In this document: piece after piece, positions 16,637-25,556 of the stretch
Numbering within the stretch: the first letter of the stretch is position 1
Layout of the letters: each line of letters starts with the position of its first letter
Assembly (NCBI RefSeq): GCF_027460065.1
Contig: NZ_JAPYZZ010000013.1
Coordinates: 1 to 64,000, forward strand
Direction: 5' to 3'
Length of the DNA stretch: 64,000 bases
DNA from: Martinezella rhizogenes
GTDB taxonomy: Bacteria; Pseudomonadota; Alphaproteobacteria; Rhizobiales; Rhizobiaceae
Program-made: the position numbers and the translations under genes
The notes under the pieces: generated by a model
Databases searched by the model: none
What the model saw: the letters and a program-made list of their open reading frames with translations, nothing else
Told to the model about the DNA's origin: nothing

Positions 16637-17680
16637 TCAGTGCTTGACGGCGGGAATCCAGGTGGTGGTGGCAGCATCGCTTTTCAGGAATGCCGGGAAT
16701 TTCTTCTGGAGATCCTCGATGGTGCTGATGTCGTTTTTCACCAGATCGTCGCGGGTGATGAGGGTCGGCTGCAACAGCACCGACCGGCCGGGGAACTGGC
16801 CGGCGATGGAAAGCGCGGCGGCGCGCACCGATACTTCGCCGACGACCGCGGCGTTGGTTGCGGCGGTGGCGACCCATGCGCTGTCCGGCTCGGTGATGAG
16901 CTGGATGTCGGCCGTCGAAATATCGACGCCGTAAATCTTCACCTGCTGCGAAAGGCCAAGTTCGTCGATAGCGAGTTTAGCGCCCTTGGCGAACTCATCC
17001 CAAGGGGTGAAGATGACGGAAATATCCGGATTGGCGCGCAGGATGGCCTTTGTCTGATCGGCGACTGAGGCCGGCACCGTATCGTTGACGACGCCCCAGA
17101 CGGCCTTTTCCTTCAGATTGTGTTTGGCGATGAAGTCTTTCCACACGGCGTAACGCCGGTCGAGTGGTGCAAAGCCGGCGACGTAGACCGCTCCGCCGAC
17201 AAAACCGTCGCCCTTGTCCTTCACAGCCTGGTCCAGCACCAGCCTCGCCATGTCCTTGTCGCTCTGCTCGATCTGCGGGATTTGCGGATTGTCGAGGTCC
17301 ACATCATAGGCAACGACCTTGATACCCTTATCGAGCGCCTTTTGCGCCACGTCCTTCAGTACTTCCGGGCGGCCATTGTTGATGATGATGCCGTCGACGC
17401 CGAGATTGATCGCCTGCTCGACGAGGTTTCTCTGCGTGTCGTTGTCGTTGCGGGCCTGGGAGACGGTGAGCTTGACGCCCAGCGTATCGGCCTGCCGCTT
17501 GACGCCGGCCTCAAAGGCCTGCAGCCAGTCGCCGCTGCCGAGGAAGCTGACGACGGCAATATTGACCGTCTTCTTGTCGAAGGGCGCAGGCGCGCCGTCG
17601 ATGCCGGCGGAAAAGGCGCCGGTGGAGAGGAGGGTAAGCGAGATGACGGCCGCGGCCAGTTTCTTGACGGTCTTGAACAT
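16637..17680 (-). CDS. Ribose-type ABC transporter substrate-binding protein (RbsB-like)
   Basis: A periplasmic binding protein of 347 aa, Peripla_BP_4 type. The ATG at 17680 is preferred to a GTG three codons upstream. A Sec signal peptide ends near GAFSAG. Typical strands include VNIAVVSFLGSGDWLQAF, INLGVDGIIINNGRPEV and DKGIKVVAYDVDL. It is closely similar along its length to the protein encoded divergently at 20597-21643. Both share the unusual block YVAGFAPLDRR and the ends IPAFxxxxAAT..WIPA. Its gene follows the permease gene after a 32-nt gap. The ligand is unknown; a sugar or another small solute such as a purine or organosulfur compound is possible. Confidence 0.9.
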   Translation of the reverse strand: MFKTVKKLAAAVISLTLLSTGAFSAGIDGAPAPFDKKTVNIAVVSFLGSGDWLQAFEAGVKRQADTLGVKLTVSQARNDNDTQRNLVEQAINLGVDGIIINNGRPEVLKDVAQKALDKGIKVVAYDVDLDNPQIPQIEQSDKDMARLVLDQAVKDKGDGFVGGAVYVAGFAPLDRRYAVWKDFIAKHNLKEKAVWGVVNDTVPASVADQTKAILRANPDISVIFTPWDEFAKGAKLAIDELGLSQQVKIYGVDISTADIQLITEPDSAWVATAATNAAVVGEVSVRAAALSIAGQFPGRSVLLQPTLITRDDLVKNDISTIEDLQKKFPAFLKSDAATTTWIPAVKH

Positions 17681-17712
17681 GGTTTCCACTTCTCTGGACG
17701 GATATTGAATGG

Positions 17713-18747
17713 TCAGATTTTCGAGCGGGCAACGCCGTAGGTCAGCGCCAGCGCGCCAACCAGAACGGCGCCCTTGATGAAGTCCTGCGTGTAATAAGGC
17801 GCGTTCAGCATGGTGAGGCCATTGAGCAGCACGCCGACGAAAACGGCGCCGACAAGCGTGCCGAGAACGTTTGGACGGCGCAGCGCCAGAACCGCAAAGC
17901 CGATCAGCGCGGCGGCGACCGAATCCATCAGCAGCGACGCGCCGGAGGAAACGTCACCCCGGCCGACGCGGGCGGCGACGATGATGCCGCCAAGCGCCGC
18001 GAGCGTGCCGGAAAGCACGTAAGCGAAGGTCTTGATCCTGTCGACATTGGCGCCTGCAAGTCGCGCTGCCGTCTCATTGCCGCCGGTGGCGTAGATCAGG
18101 CGGCCCAACCTCGTTTTTTCGGTGAGAATGAACAGAACGACGGCGACGATGGCCATCAGCACCACGGGCAGGGGGATGAAGCCGAACAGGCTGGAGCGCC
18201 CGATCGTCAGAAAGGCGGGATCGTATTTGCCGCTGGCCGTCGAACCGTCAGGCAGGATGAGGCCGACGGAGATGGAGCGGCCGGCTGTTGGAATGAGCTG
18301 GAGGCCGGTCAGCAGGAACATGGTGGCGAGTGTCGCCAGCAGGTCCGGCACCTTGAGCCTGACGATCAGGAAGGCATTGGCAAGGCCGACAAGTGCGCCG
18401 AAGGCCAGCACCAGCGGCACCGTCTGCCAGACGTTCAGCCCCAGCACGATCATCGCATAACTCGCGGCCATGACGCTGGATGCCGCCACCGCCCCGACCG
18501 ACAGGTCGAAACCGTTGATGGCAAGCGTGATGCTGACGCCCGCACCGATGATGGCGACCACGGAGACCGCCTGCAGGATGCTCATGAGATTGTTGATGTT
18601 GATGAAGGCGGGCTGCGCGAGCGAAAAGCCGACGACCATCGCCGCCAGCAGCAGGAAAACCGCGCCGCGTCTTATCGCGTTTCGCAGGGTTTCCAATGTC
18701 GCCGTTTCTTTTGTTTGTTCTGAAATCTCTCGGGTGCCGTCGACCAT
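17713..18747 (-). CDS. Ribose-type ABC transporter permease (RbsC-like)
   Basis: An inner-membrane permease of 344 aa with eight to ten hydrophobic spans, including the family segments VSITLAINGFDLSVGAVAAS, RLKVPDLLATLATMFLLTGL, FGFIPLPVVLMAIVAVVLF and NVLGTLVGAVFVGVLLNGL. Its ATG overlaps the ATPase stop codon by one base (TGATG), indicating translational coupling. Intact and of normal length. Confidence 0.92.
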   Translation of the reverse strand: MVDGTREISEQTKETATLETLRNAIRRGAVFLLLAAMVVGFSLAQPAFININNLMSILQAVSVVAIIGAGVSITLAINGFDLSVGAVAASSVMAASYAMIVLGLNVWQTVPLVLAFGALVGLANAFLIVRLKVPDLLATLATMFLLTGLQLIPTAGRSISVGLILPDGSTASGKYDPAFLTIGRSSLFGFIPLPVVLMAIVAVVLFILTEKTRLGRLIYATGGNETAARLAGANVDRIKTFAYVLSGTLAALGGIIVAARVGRGDVSSGASLLMDSVAAALIGFAVLALRRPNVLGTLVGAVFVGVLLNGLTMLNAPYYTQDFIKGAVLVGALALTYGVARSKI

Positions 18748-20228
18748 CAGGCGGGTTCCTTGTGAAGATGCGGCGTTCCGGCATCGTTGGTTTGTTCGAG
18801 AAGGGTGTGGCTATCCATTACGAGAACCCGGTCCGCCACCTCATAGGCTTCTTCCGGGTCGGACGTGGCGATGAGCGTGGCGCGCGCGGAATGGCGGCGG
18901 ATGGCGGCAATGATGTCCTGCCTCGCGCCCACATCGACGCCCTGGAATGGCTCATCCAGCAAAAGCAGGCGGCTGGGCTCGGCTTCCCAGCGGCCGATCA
19001 CGACCTTCTGCTGGTTGCCGCCGGAAAGCGACCAGACGGAGGCCTCGGCCGATCGCGCCTTGATTGACAGGCGGTGGATCGCTTTCCGGCCCTCTTCTTT
19101 TTCCCGGTTAGATAACAGGAAACCGGAGGGATACCATTGTTTGAGATGCGGCAGGCTGATCGTTGCGGCAATGCTTTCGCCCGGCCAGTCGGCGTGGATG
19201 AAGGAGGATCTGTGCCGATCTTCGGCGGCCATCACCACACCGGCGGCGATCGCTTCGGCGGGGCTGCCCGGCGCATAGGCCTTTCCATCCACAAATGCCT
19301 GTCCGCCCGAAAAGGCGCCAAGGCCGAACAGCGTGGACAGAAGACGGCTTTTGCCGGCGCCCAGAACACCGGTGATGGCAACCACCTCTCCCTCCCGGAC
19401 GGAAAGGGAAAAGGGCGCGCTTTCCGGCAGCAGACGGGTATTTTCCAGCCGCAGCACCGTCTTTTCGAAATCGCGTCGCCGGTCCGGGCGCGCCGCATTC
19501 AGCGAACGGCCGATCATGGTTTCAATGGCGGCGTTGAAATCGACGGGCCGGACGAATGAACCGACATTGCGCCCGCCGCGCAGGATTTCGACCCGGTCCG
19601 CGAGCGCTTCGAGATCGGCAGTTCGATGCGAGATATAGAGCACACCGATCCCGCGCGCCTTCAGGGATCGCACGAGATCGTAGAGACGAGCGGATTCCCG
19701 GGCGGAGAGGCTGGCCGTCGGTTCGTCCAGGATGATCAGCCGGGCCTTGTTTGCCAAAGCGCGGGCAATGGCGACCTGCTGCCGGTCGGCGGCGCTCAGC
19801 GTTTCGAAATCCCGGTCGAGCGGCAGATCGAAGCCGGTTTCGGCAAGAATGGTCGCCGCCTGCCGACGGACCGATTTTTTCGACAGGAAGAAGGGATGAC
19901 GGCCATCGACGAAATGGTTGAGAAGCAGCGCGTCCGCGACCGTCAGGCCCGGGATGCCGACGACATCCGTTGATTGGTGAACCGTCACGATGCCCTGTGA
20001 TGCCGCATCCGCCGGGCTTTGCGGCGAAAATGGCTTGCCTTGCCATATCATCGTTCCGGCATCGGGCGGATAAAGCCCGGAGAGGATTTTGACGAGCGTG
20101 GATTTTCCAGCACCGTTTGCGCCCATCAGTGCGACGACTTCACCTGCCTCGATCGTCAGGCGTGCATCGGTGAGGGCCTTGGTGGAGCCGAACGCATGGG
20201 AAATGTTCTGAACGTCGAGAAGGGGCAT
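18747..20228 (-). CDS. Ribose-type ABC transporter ATP-binding protein (RbsA-like, two nucleotide-binding domains)
   Basis: A 493-aa double ATPase. Domain 1 has Walker A GANGAGKS and Walker B LIILDEPTAS. Domain 2 has a Walker A-like GVLGAGKS, the signature LSGGNQQKVVIGRW and Walker B LLLLDEPFQGVD. The first domain's signature is degenerate (LSAADRQQ), common in RbsA. The ATG at 20228 (MPLLDVQN) is favoured over a TTG further upstream. First gene of the operon that continues with the permease, binding protein and LVIVD protein. Confidence 0.92.
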   Translation of the reverse strand: MPLLDVQNISHAFGSTKALTDARLTIEAGEVVALMGANGAGKSTLVKILSGLYPPDAGTMIWQGKPFSPQSPADAASQGIVTVHQSTDVVGIPGLTVADALLLNHFVDGRHPFFLSKKSVRRQAATILAETGFDLPLDRDFETLSAADRQQVAIARALANKARLIILDEPTASLSARESARLYDLVRSLKARGIGVLYISHRTADLEALADRVEILRGGRNVGSFVRPVDFNAAIETMIGRSLNAARPDRRRDFEKTVLRLENTRLLPESAPFSLSVREGEVVAITGVLGAGKSRLLSTLFGLGAFSGGQAFVDGKAYAPGSPAEAIAAGVVMAAEDRHRSSFIHADWPGESIAATISLPHLKQWYPSGFLLSNREKEEGRKAIHRLSIKARSAEASVWSLSGGNQQKVVIGRWEAEPSRLLLLDEPFQGVDVGARQDIIAAIRRHSARATLIATSDPEEAYEVADRVLVMDSHTLLEQTNDAGTPHLHKEPA

Positions 20229-20596
20229 GTGCGGAAATCCATCCTGGAACAATCCAGTTTGGTAATACTTTTGCAGCCGCAGACAAGAATGGGCCTTCTA
20301 TTGTGTCGCCAAAGCATGGAATAAATTTCCCCGCTCGCCGGTGTATGCTCCAAGGTTTTGAAATTCATCAGTTTTACGCCGTATCGGCCGTCAGTCATCA
20401 GTTGTCCTTCAAAGCCACAGGGGGGAACACCCGCCGTCACGGTCATGAGCAAAACCTCTTCCCGCACGCCTCTTGCGGACAAAAGAAAACTCGTTATCCC
20501 GAGCAAAATAGCAATTTTAAACCCATAAAAACGATAGATTATATGCTCTTAATTTGATGGCTGATACAGGCGCCATCCAATTGGAGAAAAATCCCG
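20229..20596. other. Divergent promoter region between ABC operon and second binding protein
   Basis: A 368-nt gap. Its right end is strongly A/T-rich (about 20500-20555) and contains a candidate operator at 20524-20538. A 27-codon plus-strand frame from an ATG at 20445 (MSKTSSRTPLADK) has no ribosome-binding site and is not called. No other structure was seen. Confidence 0.45.
20524..20538 (+). promoter_or_regulatory. A/T-rich candidate operator CATAAAAACGATAGA
   Basis: Lies 58 nt upstream of the second RbsB-like gene. Matches 13 of 15 positions of the site at 11492-11506, at a comparable distance from the start codon. Confidence 0.35.
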
Positions 20597-21643
20597 ATGT
20601 CTTTTAAACCCGGTCATATTGCCCTTGCGGTTTTGCCTTCGCTTCTGGCCGCCGGTGCCGTAAGCGCGGAAGGGCTGAAAGGCGCACCCGATCCCTTCGA
20701 CAAGGGCGGCGTTAAGATTGCATTGATCAGCTATATTTCCGCCGGCGATTTCTTCCAGGCCTATCAGTCGGGTGCAGAGGCGCAGGCCAAGGCGCTGGGC
20801 GCAGACCTCAGGATATTCCCCGGCAGGCAGGATGCGGCGCAGCAGCGTGAGCAGATCCTGCAGGCGATCAATCTCGGTGTTAAGGCCATCATCATCGATC
20901 ACGGCCAGCCGGAATCGCTGACGGATGTGGTTCAGCAGGCGCTGAACAAGGGCATCAAGGTCGTCGCTTTCGACGTGAATCTCAATAATCCGAAGATCCC
21001 TCAGGTCGAGCAGTCGGATCATCGTCTGGCCGAGCTGGCGCTTGATCAGGCCCTGAAGGATAACGGCACGAGCTTTGCGGCCGGTTATGCCTACGTGGCG
21101 GGCTTTGCGCCGCTCGACCGCCGCAACGAGGTGTGGGACAAGGTGAAAACAGCCAATAAGGGCATTGTCGAGAAAGCCCGTTTCGGCACGGTGAGCGACA
21201 CGACCGCGGCAGCCACCGCCGATCAGGCCAAGGCCGTTCTGCGCGCCAACCCTGATATCGCGGTGATTTTTGCACCCTATGACGAGTTTGCGCGTGGCGT
21301 GAAACTGGCCGCGGCGGATATTGGCATCAGCGATAAAATCAAGATTTATTCCGCCGATATTTCCACGGCCGATATTCAGGAAATCGTCGAGCCCGGCAGC
21401 CCCTGGGTTGCAACTGCGGCGACCAATCCGGCTGTCGTCGGTGCAGTATCGGTGCGCGCCGCTGCACTTGAAATCGCCGGCGAGACCGTGCCGAGAAACA
21501 TCGTGGTCGATCCGGTGCTGGTCACCCAGGAGCAGCTGCGGACCGCAGACGTGAAAACCATCGAGGAACTTGCGAAGAAAATCCCCGCCTTCTCGACCAG
21601 CACGGCCGCCACGGCGAGCTGGATACCGGCAGCAGCCTTCTGA
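20597..21643 (+). CDS. Second RbsB-like ABC substrate-binding protein
   Basis: A 348-aa periplasmic binding protein with a Sec signal peptide ending at AVSA (residue about 23). It is collinear with the binding protein at 16637-17680: VKIALISYISAGDFFQAY, INLGVKAIIIDHGQPES, NKGIKVVAFDVNL, YAYVAGFAPLDRR and KIYSADISTADIQ all have close counterparts. It is transcribed away from the ABC operon and has no permease or ATPase of its own, so it probably feeds the same RbsA/RbsC transporter with a different but related ligand. Confidence 0.9.
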   Translation: MSFKPGHIALAVLPSLLAAGAVSAEGLKGAPDPFDKGGVKIALISYISAGDFFQAYQSGAEAQAKALGADLRIFPGRQDAAQQREQILQAINLGVKAIIIDHGQPESLTDVVQQALNKGIKVVAFDVNLNNPKIPQVEQSDHRLAELALDQALKDNGTSFAAGYAYVAGFAPLDRRNEVWDKVKTANKGIVEKARFGTVSDTTAAATADQAKAVLRANPDIAVIFAPYDEFARGVKLAAADIGISDKIKIYSADISTADIQEIVEPGSPWVATAATNPAVVGAVSVRAAALEIAGETVPRNIVVDPVLVTQEQLRTADVKTIEELAKKIPAFSTSTAATASWIPAAAF

Positions 21644-21676
21644 ACTGCCTGAAAACGGACATGGGAACGCTTCGAC

Positions 21677-21696
21677 CCGCCGTGTCGGGGCGGTTT
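21677..21696. terminator. Weak hairpin terminator candidate
   Basis: A 5-bp GC stem (CCGCC / GGCGG) with a 7-nt loop followed by TTTC, 34 nt after the binding-protein stop and before the convergent ferredoxin gene. The stem is short, so the call is tentative. Confidence 0.35.
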
Positions 21697-21767
21697 CATG
21701 CCGGAATATGCGTTGAAAGCGTAGTCGCCAATTGTCAGGTGCACATCTTTGGTGCTGTGACGCCAGA

Positions 21768-22088
21768 TTATGGCGGAAGGCGGAAGTGATCGTCGATGTG
21801 GCGGCGTTGACGCGTGTCCTTGTGCCAGCCGATGGCCTTTCTGTAACTGCCGAAGAGGTTACTCTCCCGCACGCTGTCCAGTGTCAGGCCATGCACGGTT
21901 TCGGCATCCGGATCGACATAAAGAGCATCCACCGGGCAATAGGCCTCGCACATGAAACATGTCTGGCACGAATCCTGCCGCAGGATGACGGGTGGGCCTT
22001 CCGGCATCGCCTCGAAGACATTGGTCGGGCACACCTGAACGCACAGATTGCAGTCCGTGCAGGCATCGTTGTCCAGAACCTCGATCAT
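21768..22088 (-). CDS. 2x[4Fe-4S] ferredoxin, partner of AprA-like flavoprotein
   Basis: A 106-aa cytoplasmic ferredoxin with two complete four-cysteine motifs: Cys10-Cys13-Cys16-Cys20 (CTDCNLCVQVCP) and Cys41-Cys44-Cys47-Cys51 (CQTCFMCEAYCP). A 50-residue tail ends in RHIDDHFRLPP. This resembles the beta-subunit-type ferredoxins that pair with AprA/fumarate-reductase-like flavoproteins. Its ATG overlaps the flavoprotein stop codon (TAATG), so the two are translationally coupled. It likely carries electrons to or from the flavoprotein FAD. Confidence 0.92.
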   Translation of the reverse strand: MIEVLDNDACTDCNLCVQVCPTNVFEAMPEGPPVILRQDSCQTCFMCEAYCPVDALYVDPDAETVHGLTLDSVRESNLFGSYRKAIGWHKDTRQRRHIDDHFRLPP

Positions 22089-23704
22089 TATTCCGCCGCC
22101 TCCTTGTAAATGCCGGGATCAACGCTTTCCCGCCGGATGGCGATTGCATCGAGGCCGCTGAGAATGAGCCGGTGATGCTGGGCCGGATCCTGCTTCGGAA
22201 AATCCTCGCGCCGGTGCATGCCGCGCGTTTCGGTGCGCGCAAGGGCAGCGCGATACATGAAGCGCGCGGTGGCGACCATTGCTTGCGCCTGGCGCAGCGC
22301 CAATATCTGGCTTTCATCGGCGGCCGTTGCCGTAGCGATACTCGCCCACAAAGTATCAAGCCGTGCCAGTGCTGCCGAAAGACCGGATTGGGTGCGGAAA
22401 TAGTTGATGTCGAGAGGAAAGACCTCGTCCTGTACCGCCTTGATGATGGCTGCGGGGTCGGTGGGTTCCTGGGGCAATGCGGTCTGGGCGGTGAGCTGCG
22501 GAAGGTTGCTTTCCGGCAGTTCCGACTTCTCGCGGGCAAAGGCCGCGGCCGCGGCGCCGGCGAAGGCGCCCGTGGAAATCGCCCAGGCTGCATTGTGGCT
22601 GCCACCGCCGGTGAAACCACCGCAGATCGGCTCGCGCGTGGCATTGTCGCCGGCGGCATAAAGGCCGGTGACCGTCGTTGCGCAGTCGAGCCCAGTCAGC
22701 CGCAATCCACCGGTGCCGCGCACCGTGCCTTCCAGCCGGAGCTTCACTTCAAAGAATTCGGTGAAGGGATCGATGCCGCGGCGATCGAATGGCACGAAGA
22801 AGTTAGGCTGGGCGCGCCGCAGGATCGCCCTCACCTCGTCGGTTTCCGCAAGGTCGAGGCGGGCATAGACGGGTTGCGAAAGCAGGGTGCGGGCAATGAT
22901 CGAGCGACCCCTGGCGGAGCCTGCGCCTTCTATGAGGCTGTGGTCCTTGCGATAAAACTGCGCGAAACGGTAGAGCGCCGTCTTGGTAATCGAGGCGAAA
23001 GCTGGCGAAATCGCATAGGCCGACGAGAATTCCATGCCGGAAAGTTCTGCGCCCGCCTCGGCGCCCATCAGATAGCCATCTCCAGTCAGGACATCGCAGC
23101 CGAGCGCCTTGCTCATGAAGGCGCAGCCGCCCGTTGCCAGCACCACCGCTCCGGCGGCGATGCGCCACTGTCCGCCCTGTTGCCGCCGCAGGCCGGTTGC
23201 GCCAACCACCTGCGCATCCGCCATCAGTAGGCCCGTTGCGGGGTGGTGATCGAGAATGGTGACACCGGCGTTTTTCACCCGGCGACGCAAAAGCCGCATA
23301 TATTCCGGTCCCTGAACGGAGATGCGCTGTTGTTCGCCTTTGTCGTCACGGGGGAAGGGGTAGCCCCAGTCGGCCAGCCGGTTGACGCTTTCGAAAGTCT
23401 TGTCGAGGACCGGCGCCATCCATGACCGTTCGGAAAGATAACCGCCCATCGCCTCGCGACTTGCCATGGCGGCGTCCCGCGCGTCCTCATCCGGCGGCAC
23501 ATACCATATCTGTGTACCAGCCGAGGCGGTTGCGCCGGAACTGCCGCAATAGCCCTTATCCACCAGAACAACCCTTGCTCCCGCACCGGCGGCTTCCATC
23601 GCCGCCCAGCAGCCGGCCGGGCCGCCGCCGATGACAAGCACGTGGCATGCGATATCGGTTGTGGCTGAAAGCGACGCGTGGGTCTCTTCCAAAGGCAGGC
23701 TCAT
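22088..23704 (-). CDS. AprA/fumarate-reductase-like FAD flavoprotein
   Basis: A 538-aa flavoprotein of the succinate dehydrogenase/fumarate reductase/APS reductase alpha superfamily. The Rossmann motif is at residues 26-31 (VLVIGGGPAGCWAA), with the FAD-binding CGSSGATASAGTQIW after it. Capping-domain and second FAD segments follow (VVLATGGCAF, TGDGYLMGAEAGAELSGMEF, GLYAAGDNATREPICGGFTG, GGSHNAAWAISTGAFAG). The C-terminal helical region resembles the family's. It has no twin-arginine signal, so it is cytoplasmic. It is coupled to the ferredoxin gene and divergent from the PhnD-like gene. True APS reductase function is doubtful without sulfate-respiration genes; an organosulfur redox step is inferred from context. 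Confidence 0.85.
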   Translation of the reverse strand: MSLPLEETHASLSATTDIACHVLVIGGGPAGCWAAMEAAGAGARVVLVDKGYCGSSGATASAGTQIWYVPPDEDARDAAMASREAMGGYLSERSWMAPVLDKTFESVNRLADWGYPFPRDDKGEQQRISVQGPEYMRLLRRRVKNAGVTILDHHPATGLLMADAQVVGATGLRRQQGGQWRIAAGAVVLATGGCAFMSKALGCDVLTGDGYLMGAEAGAELSGMEFSSAYAISPAFASITKTALYRFAQFYRKDHSLIEGAGSARGRSIIARTLLSQPVYARLDLAETDEVRAILRRAQPNFFVPFDRRGIDPFTEFFEVKLRLEGTVRGTGGLRLTGLDCATTVTGLYAAGDNATREPICGGFTGGGSHNAAWAISTGAFAGAAAAAFAREKSELPESNLPQLTAQTALPQEPTDPAAIIKAVQDEVFPLDINYFRTQSGLSAALARLDTLWASIATATAADESQILALRQAQAMVATARFMYRAALARTETRGMHRREDFPKQDPAQHHRLILSGLDAIAIRRESVDPGIYKEAAE

Positions 23705-23793
23705 GGCAGGCTTCCTTTCTATGAAGAAATCGCATTGCGATTTAAATCTATGTATTGCATAGGTTTTTGAGTTGCTTCCCCGGAGTTCCGCCC

Positions 23794-24600
23794 ATGCCGC
23801 TCGCCAGCCTTGCCATGTATGCCAGCCCTTCGCCGGTCAAGGAGGCGACGACGCTGTTCTGGGCGGCGCTGGGCAAGCGTCTTCGTGCCGGTGGCATTGA
23901 TGCGCCGGAGGCTCTGGATGATAAAATCCGCTATGATGAGGCTTGGTTGCGGTCGGATCTGCTGTTCGGCCAAACCTGCGGCTATCCCTATGTGCGACAT
24001 CTGCGTGGCAAGGTTCAATTGGTGGCAACCCCGGTCTATAATCTGCCCGGCTGCGACGGCCCGCTCAAATGCAGCTTCATCATCGTCAATGCGGCGTCGC
24101 CGGCGCAGTCGATCGAAGAGCTGCGGGGCGCCCGGGCTGCCATCAACGAGCCGGGCAGCAATTCCGGCTATAACCTCTTCCGTGCTTTCGTAGCGCCAAA
24201 TGCCAGGGACGGCCGTTTTTTTTCTTCCGTGCAGGAAACCGGCGGCCACTTGGCAAGTATCGATGCGGTTTCCAGCGGAAAGGCCGATATCGCTTCCATA
24301 GACTGTGTCACCTTCGGCAATACCCTGCGTTTCGATCCGCAACGGGTTGCAGGGGTGCGCGTCCTTGCCGAGACTGCCAGGGGACCGGGCTTGCCCTTCA
24401 TCACGGCCGCTGCGACACCGGCAAGGGAGCTGGTGGCCCTGCGGCGGGCGGTGGCGGAGACCATCGCCGACCCCGAACTCGCCAGCGTGTGCGATACGCT
24501 CTCCCTGCGTGGCATCAGTCTGCTCGGGGATGCCGACTATGAGGTGCTGGCCGAGTTTGATCGGGATGCCGCGCGTCATGGTTACCCCGTTATCGCCTGA
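23794..24600 (+). CDS. PhnD-like phosphonate/sulfonate-type binding protein without signal peptide
   Basis: A 268-aa protein of the PhnD/SsuA-type periplasmic-binding fold: RYDEAWLRSDLLFGQTCGYP is the ligand-pocket region, with SIEELRGARAAINEPGSNSGYN and SIDAVSSGKADIASIDCVT matching the family. The ATG at 23794 gives an N-terminus MPLASLAMYASPS that starts directly in the first beta strand, without a secretion signal. An earlier in-frame start adds only a few residues. It is therefore either cytoplasmic or misannotated at the start. It ends convergent with the DppF gene, overlapping it by 19 nt. Confidence 0.8.
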   Translation: MPLASLAMYASPSPVKEATTLFWAALGKRLRAGGIDAPEALDDKIRYDEAWLRSDLLFGQTCGYPYVRHLRGKVQLVATPVYNLPGCDGPLKCSFIIVNAASPAQSIEELRGARAAINEPGSNSGYNLFRAFVAPNARDGRFFSSVQETGGHLASIDAVSSGKADIASIDCVTFGNTLRFDPQRVAGVRVLAETARGPGLPFITAAATPARELVALRRAVAETIADPELASVCDTLSLRGISLLGDADYEVLAEFDRDAARHGYPVIA

Positions 24601-25556
24601 GGCAGGGCTTCCACTTCCGCTGTGAGCGGGAAGTGGCAGGCGACACTACGGCCGGATGAGCCGGCGGAGAGAAGTACTGGAACTTCGGTTGCGCAGCGTG
24701 GGCGCGCCAGCGGACAGCGTTTATGGAAACGGCAGCCCGAGGGCGGGTTGCCCGGGCTCGGGAGCTCCCCGGAAAGCACGATGCGCTCCCGCCGGCGACT
24801 GGAATCCAGTGTGAGGTTGGCGGAGAGCAATGCCTGTGTATAGGGGTGAGCCGGATCGCGAAAAAGATCGGCCGTCGGTCCGCTCTCGACGATCTGGCCA
24901 AGATACATCACCGCGACACGATCGGTAACGCGGCCGACCACATTGAGATTGTGGGAGATGAGCAGATAGCTGAGCTTCAGACGATCGCGAAGCACGCGCA
25001 GGAGGTTGAGCAATTCGCCCTGAATGGAGATATCGAGGCCGGCCGTCGGTTCATCGGCAACGATGATCGAGGGTTCGGCCGCAAGCGCGCGCACCAGCGC
25101 CACACGTCGCGCCTGCCCACCGCTCAACTGATGCGGATAACGTGAAAGAAGTTGCTCGCCGAGACCGATGCTTTCTGCAAGCGCTGATATCCGCGCCCAG
25201 CTCTCGGCCGAATGCACTTTGCGGATTTTAAGCGGTTCTGCCAGAAGCGCGCGCACCTTCATGCGGGGAGAAAGCGAGGCGGCGGGGTCCTGGAACAATA
25301 GCTGAATGCGGCGCTGCAGATCGTTGCGGCGGGCCGCCGTCACATTGGCGAGCGTCTCTCCCGCGATGGAAAGAGTACCGGCGGCAAGCGGCTGAAGCCC
25401 GACGATGGCCCGGGCGAGAGACGATTTTCCGCACCCGCTTTCTCCGACAAGGCCGAGGGTTTCGCCGGAAAACAGATCCAGCGACACGCCATCAACGGCG
25501 GTCAGCCGGTCATAACGGATCACCGCGTTCTTCAGGGAAAGGGCAGGAGTATTCAT
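24582..25556 (-). CDS. Dipeptide-type ABC ATP-binding protein (DppF/OppF-like)
   Basis: A 324-aa ATPase with Walker A GESGCGKSS, signature LSGGQARRVALVRAL and Walker B IIVADEPTAGLD. The C-terminal oligopeptide/dipeptide extension has the conserved GCRFHKRCPLARPRC cysteine block. Last gene of a four-gene importer, with a 4-nt ATGA overlap with the preceding ATPase. Confidence 0.95.
   Translation of the reverse strand: MNTPALSLKNAVIRYDRLTAVDGVSLDLFSGETLGLVGESGCGKSSLARAIVGLQPLAAGTLSIAGETLANVTAARRNDLQRRIQLLFQDPAASLSPRMKVRALLAEPLKIRKVHSAESWARISALAESIGLGEQLLSRYPHQLSGGQARRVALVRALAAEPSIIVADEPTAGLDISIQGELLNLLRVLRDRLKLSYLLISHNLNVVGRVTDRVAVMYLGQIVESGPTADLFRDPAHPYTQALLSANLTLDSSRRRERIVLSGELPSPGNPPSGCRFHKRCPLARPRCATEVPVLLSAGSSGRSVACHFPLTAEVEALPQAITG

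Noticed and set aside
21768-23704. True dissimilatory APS reductase AprAB
   Set aside because: Fold and ferredoxin are similar, but no sulfate adenylyltransferase, Dsr or membrane complex genes are nearby and the key residues could not be aligned; the function is left open.
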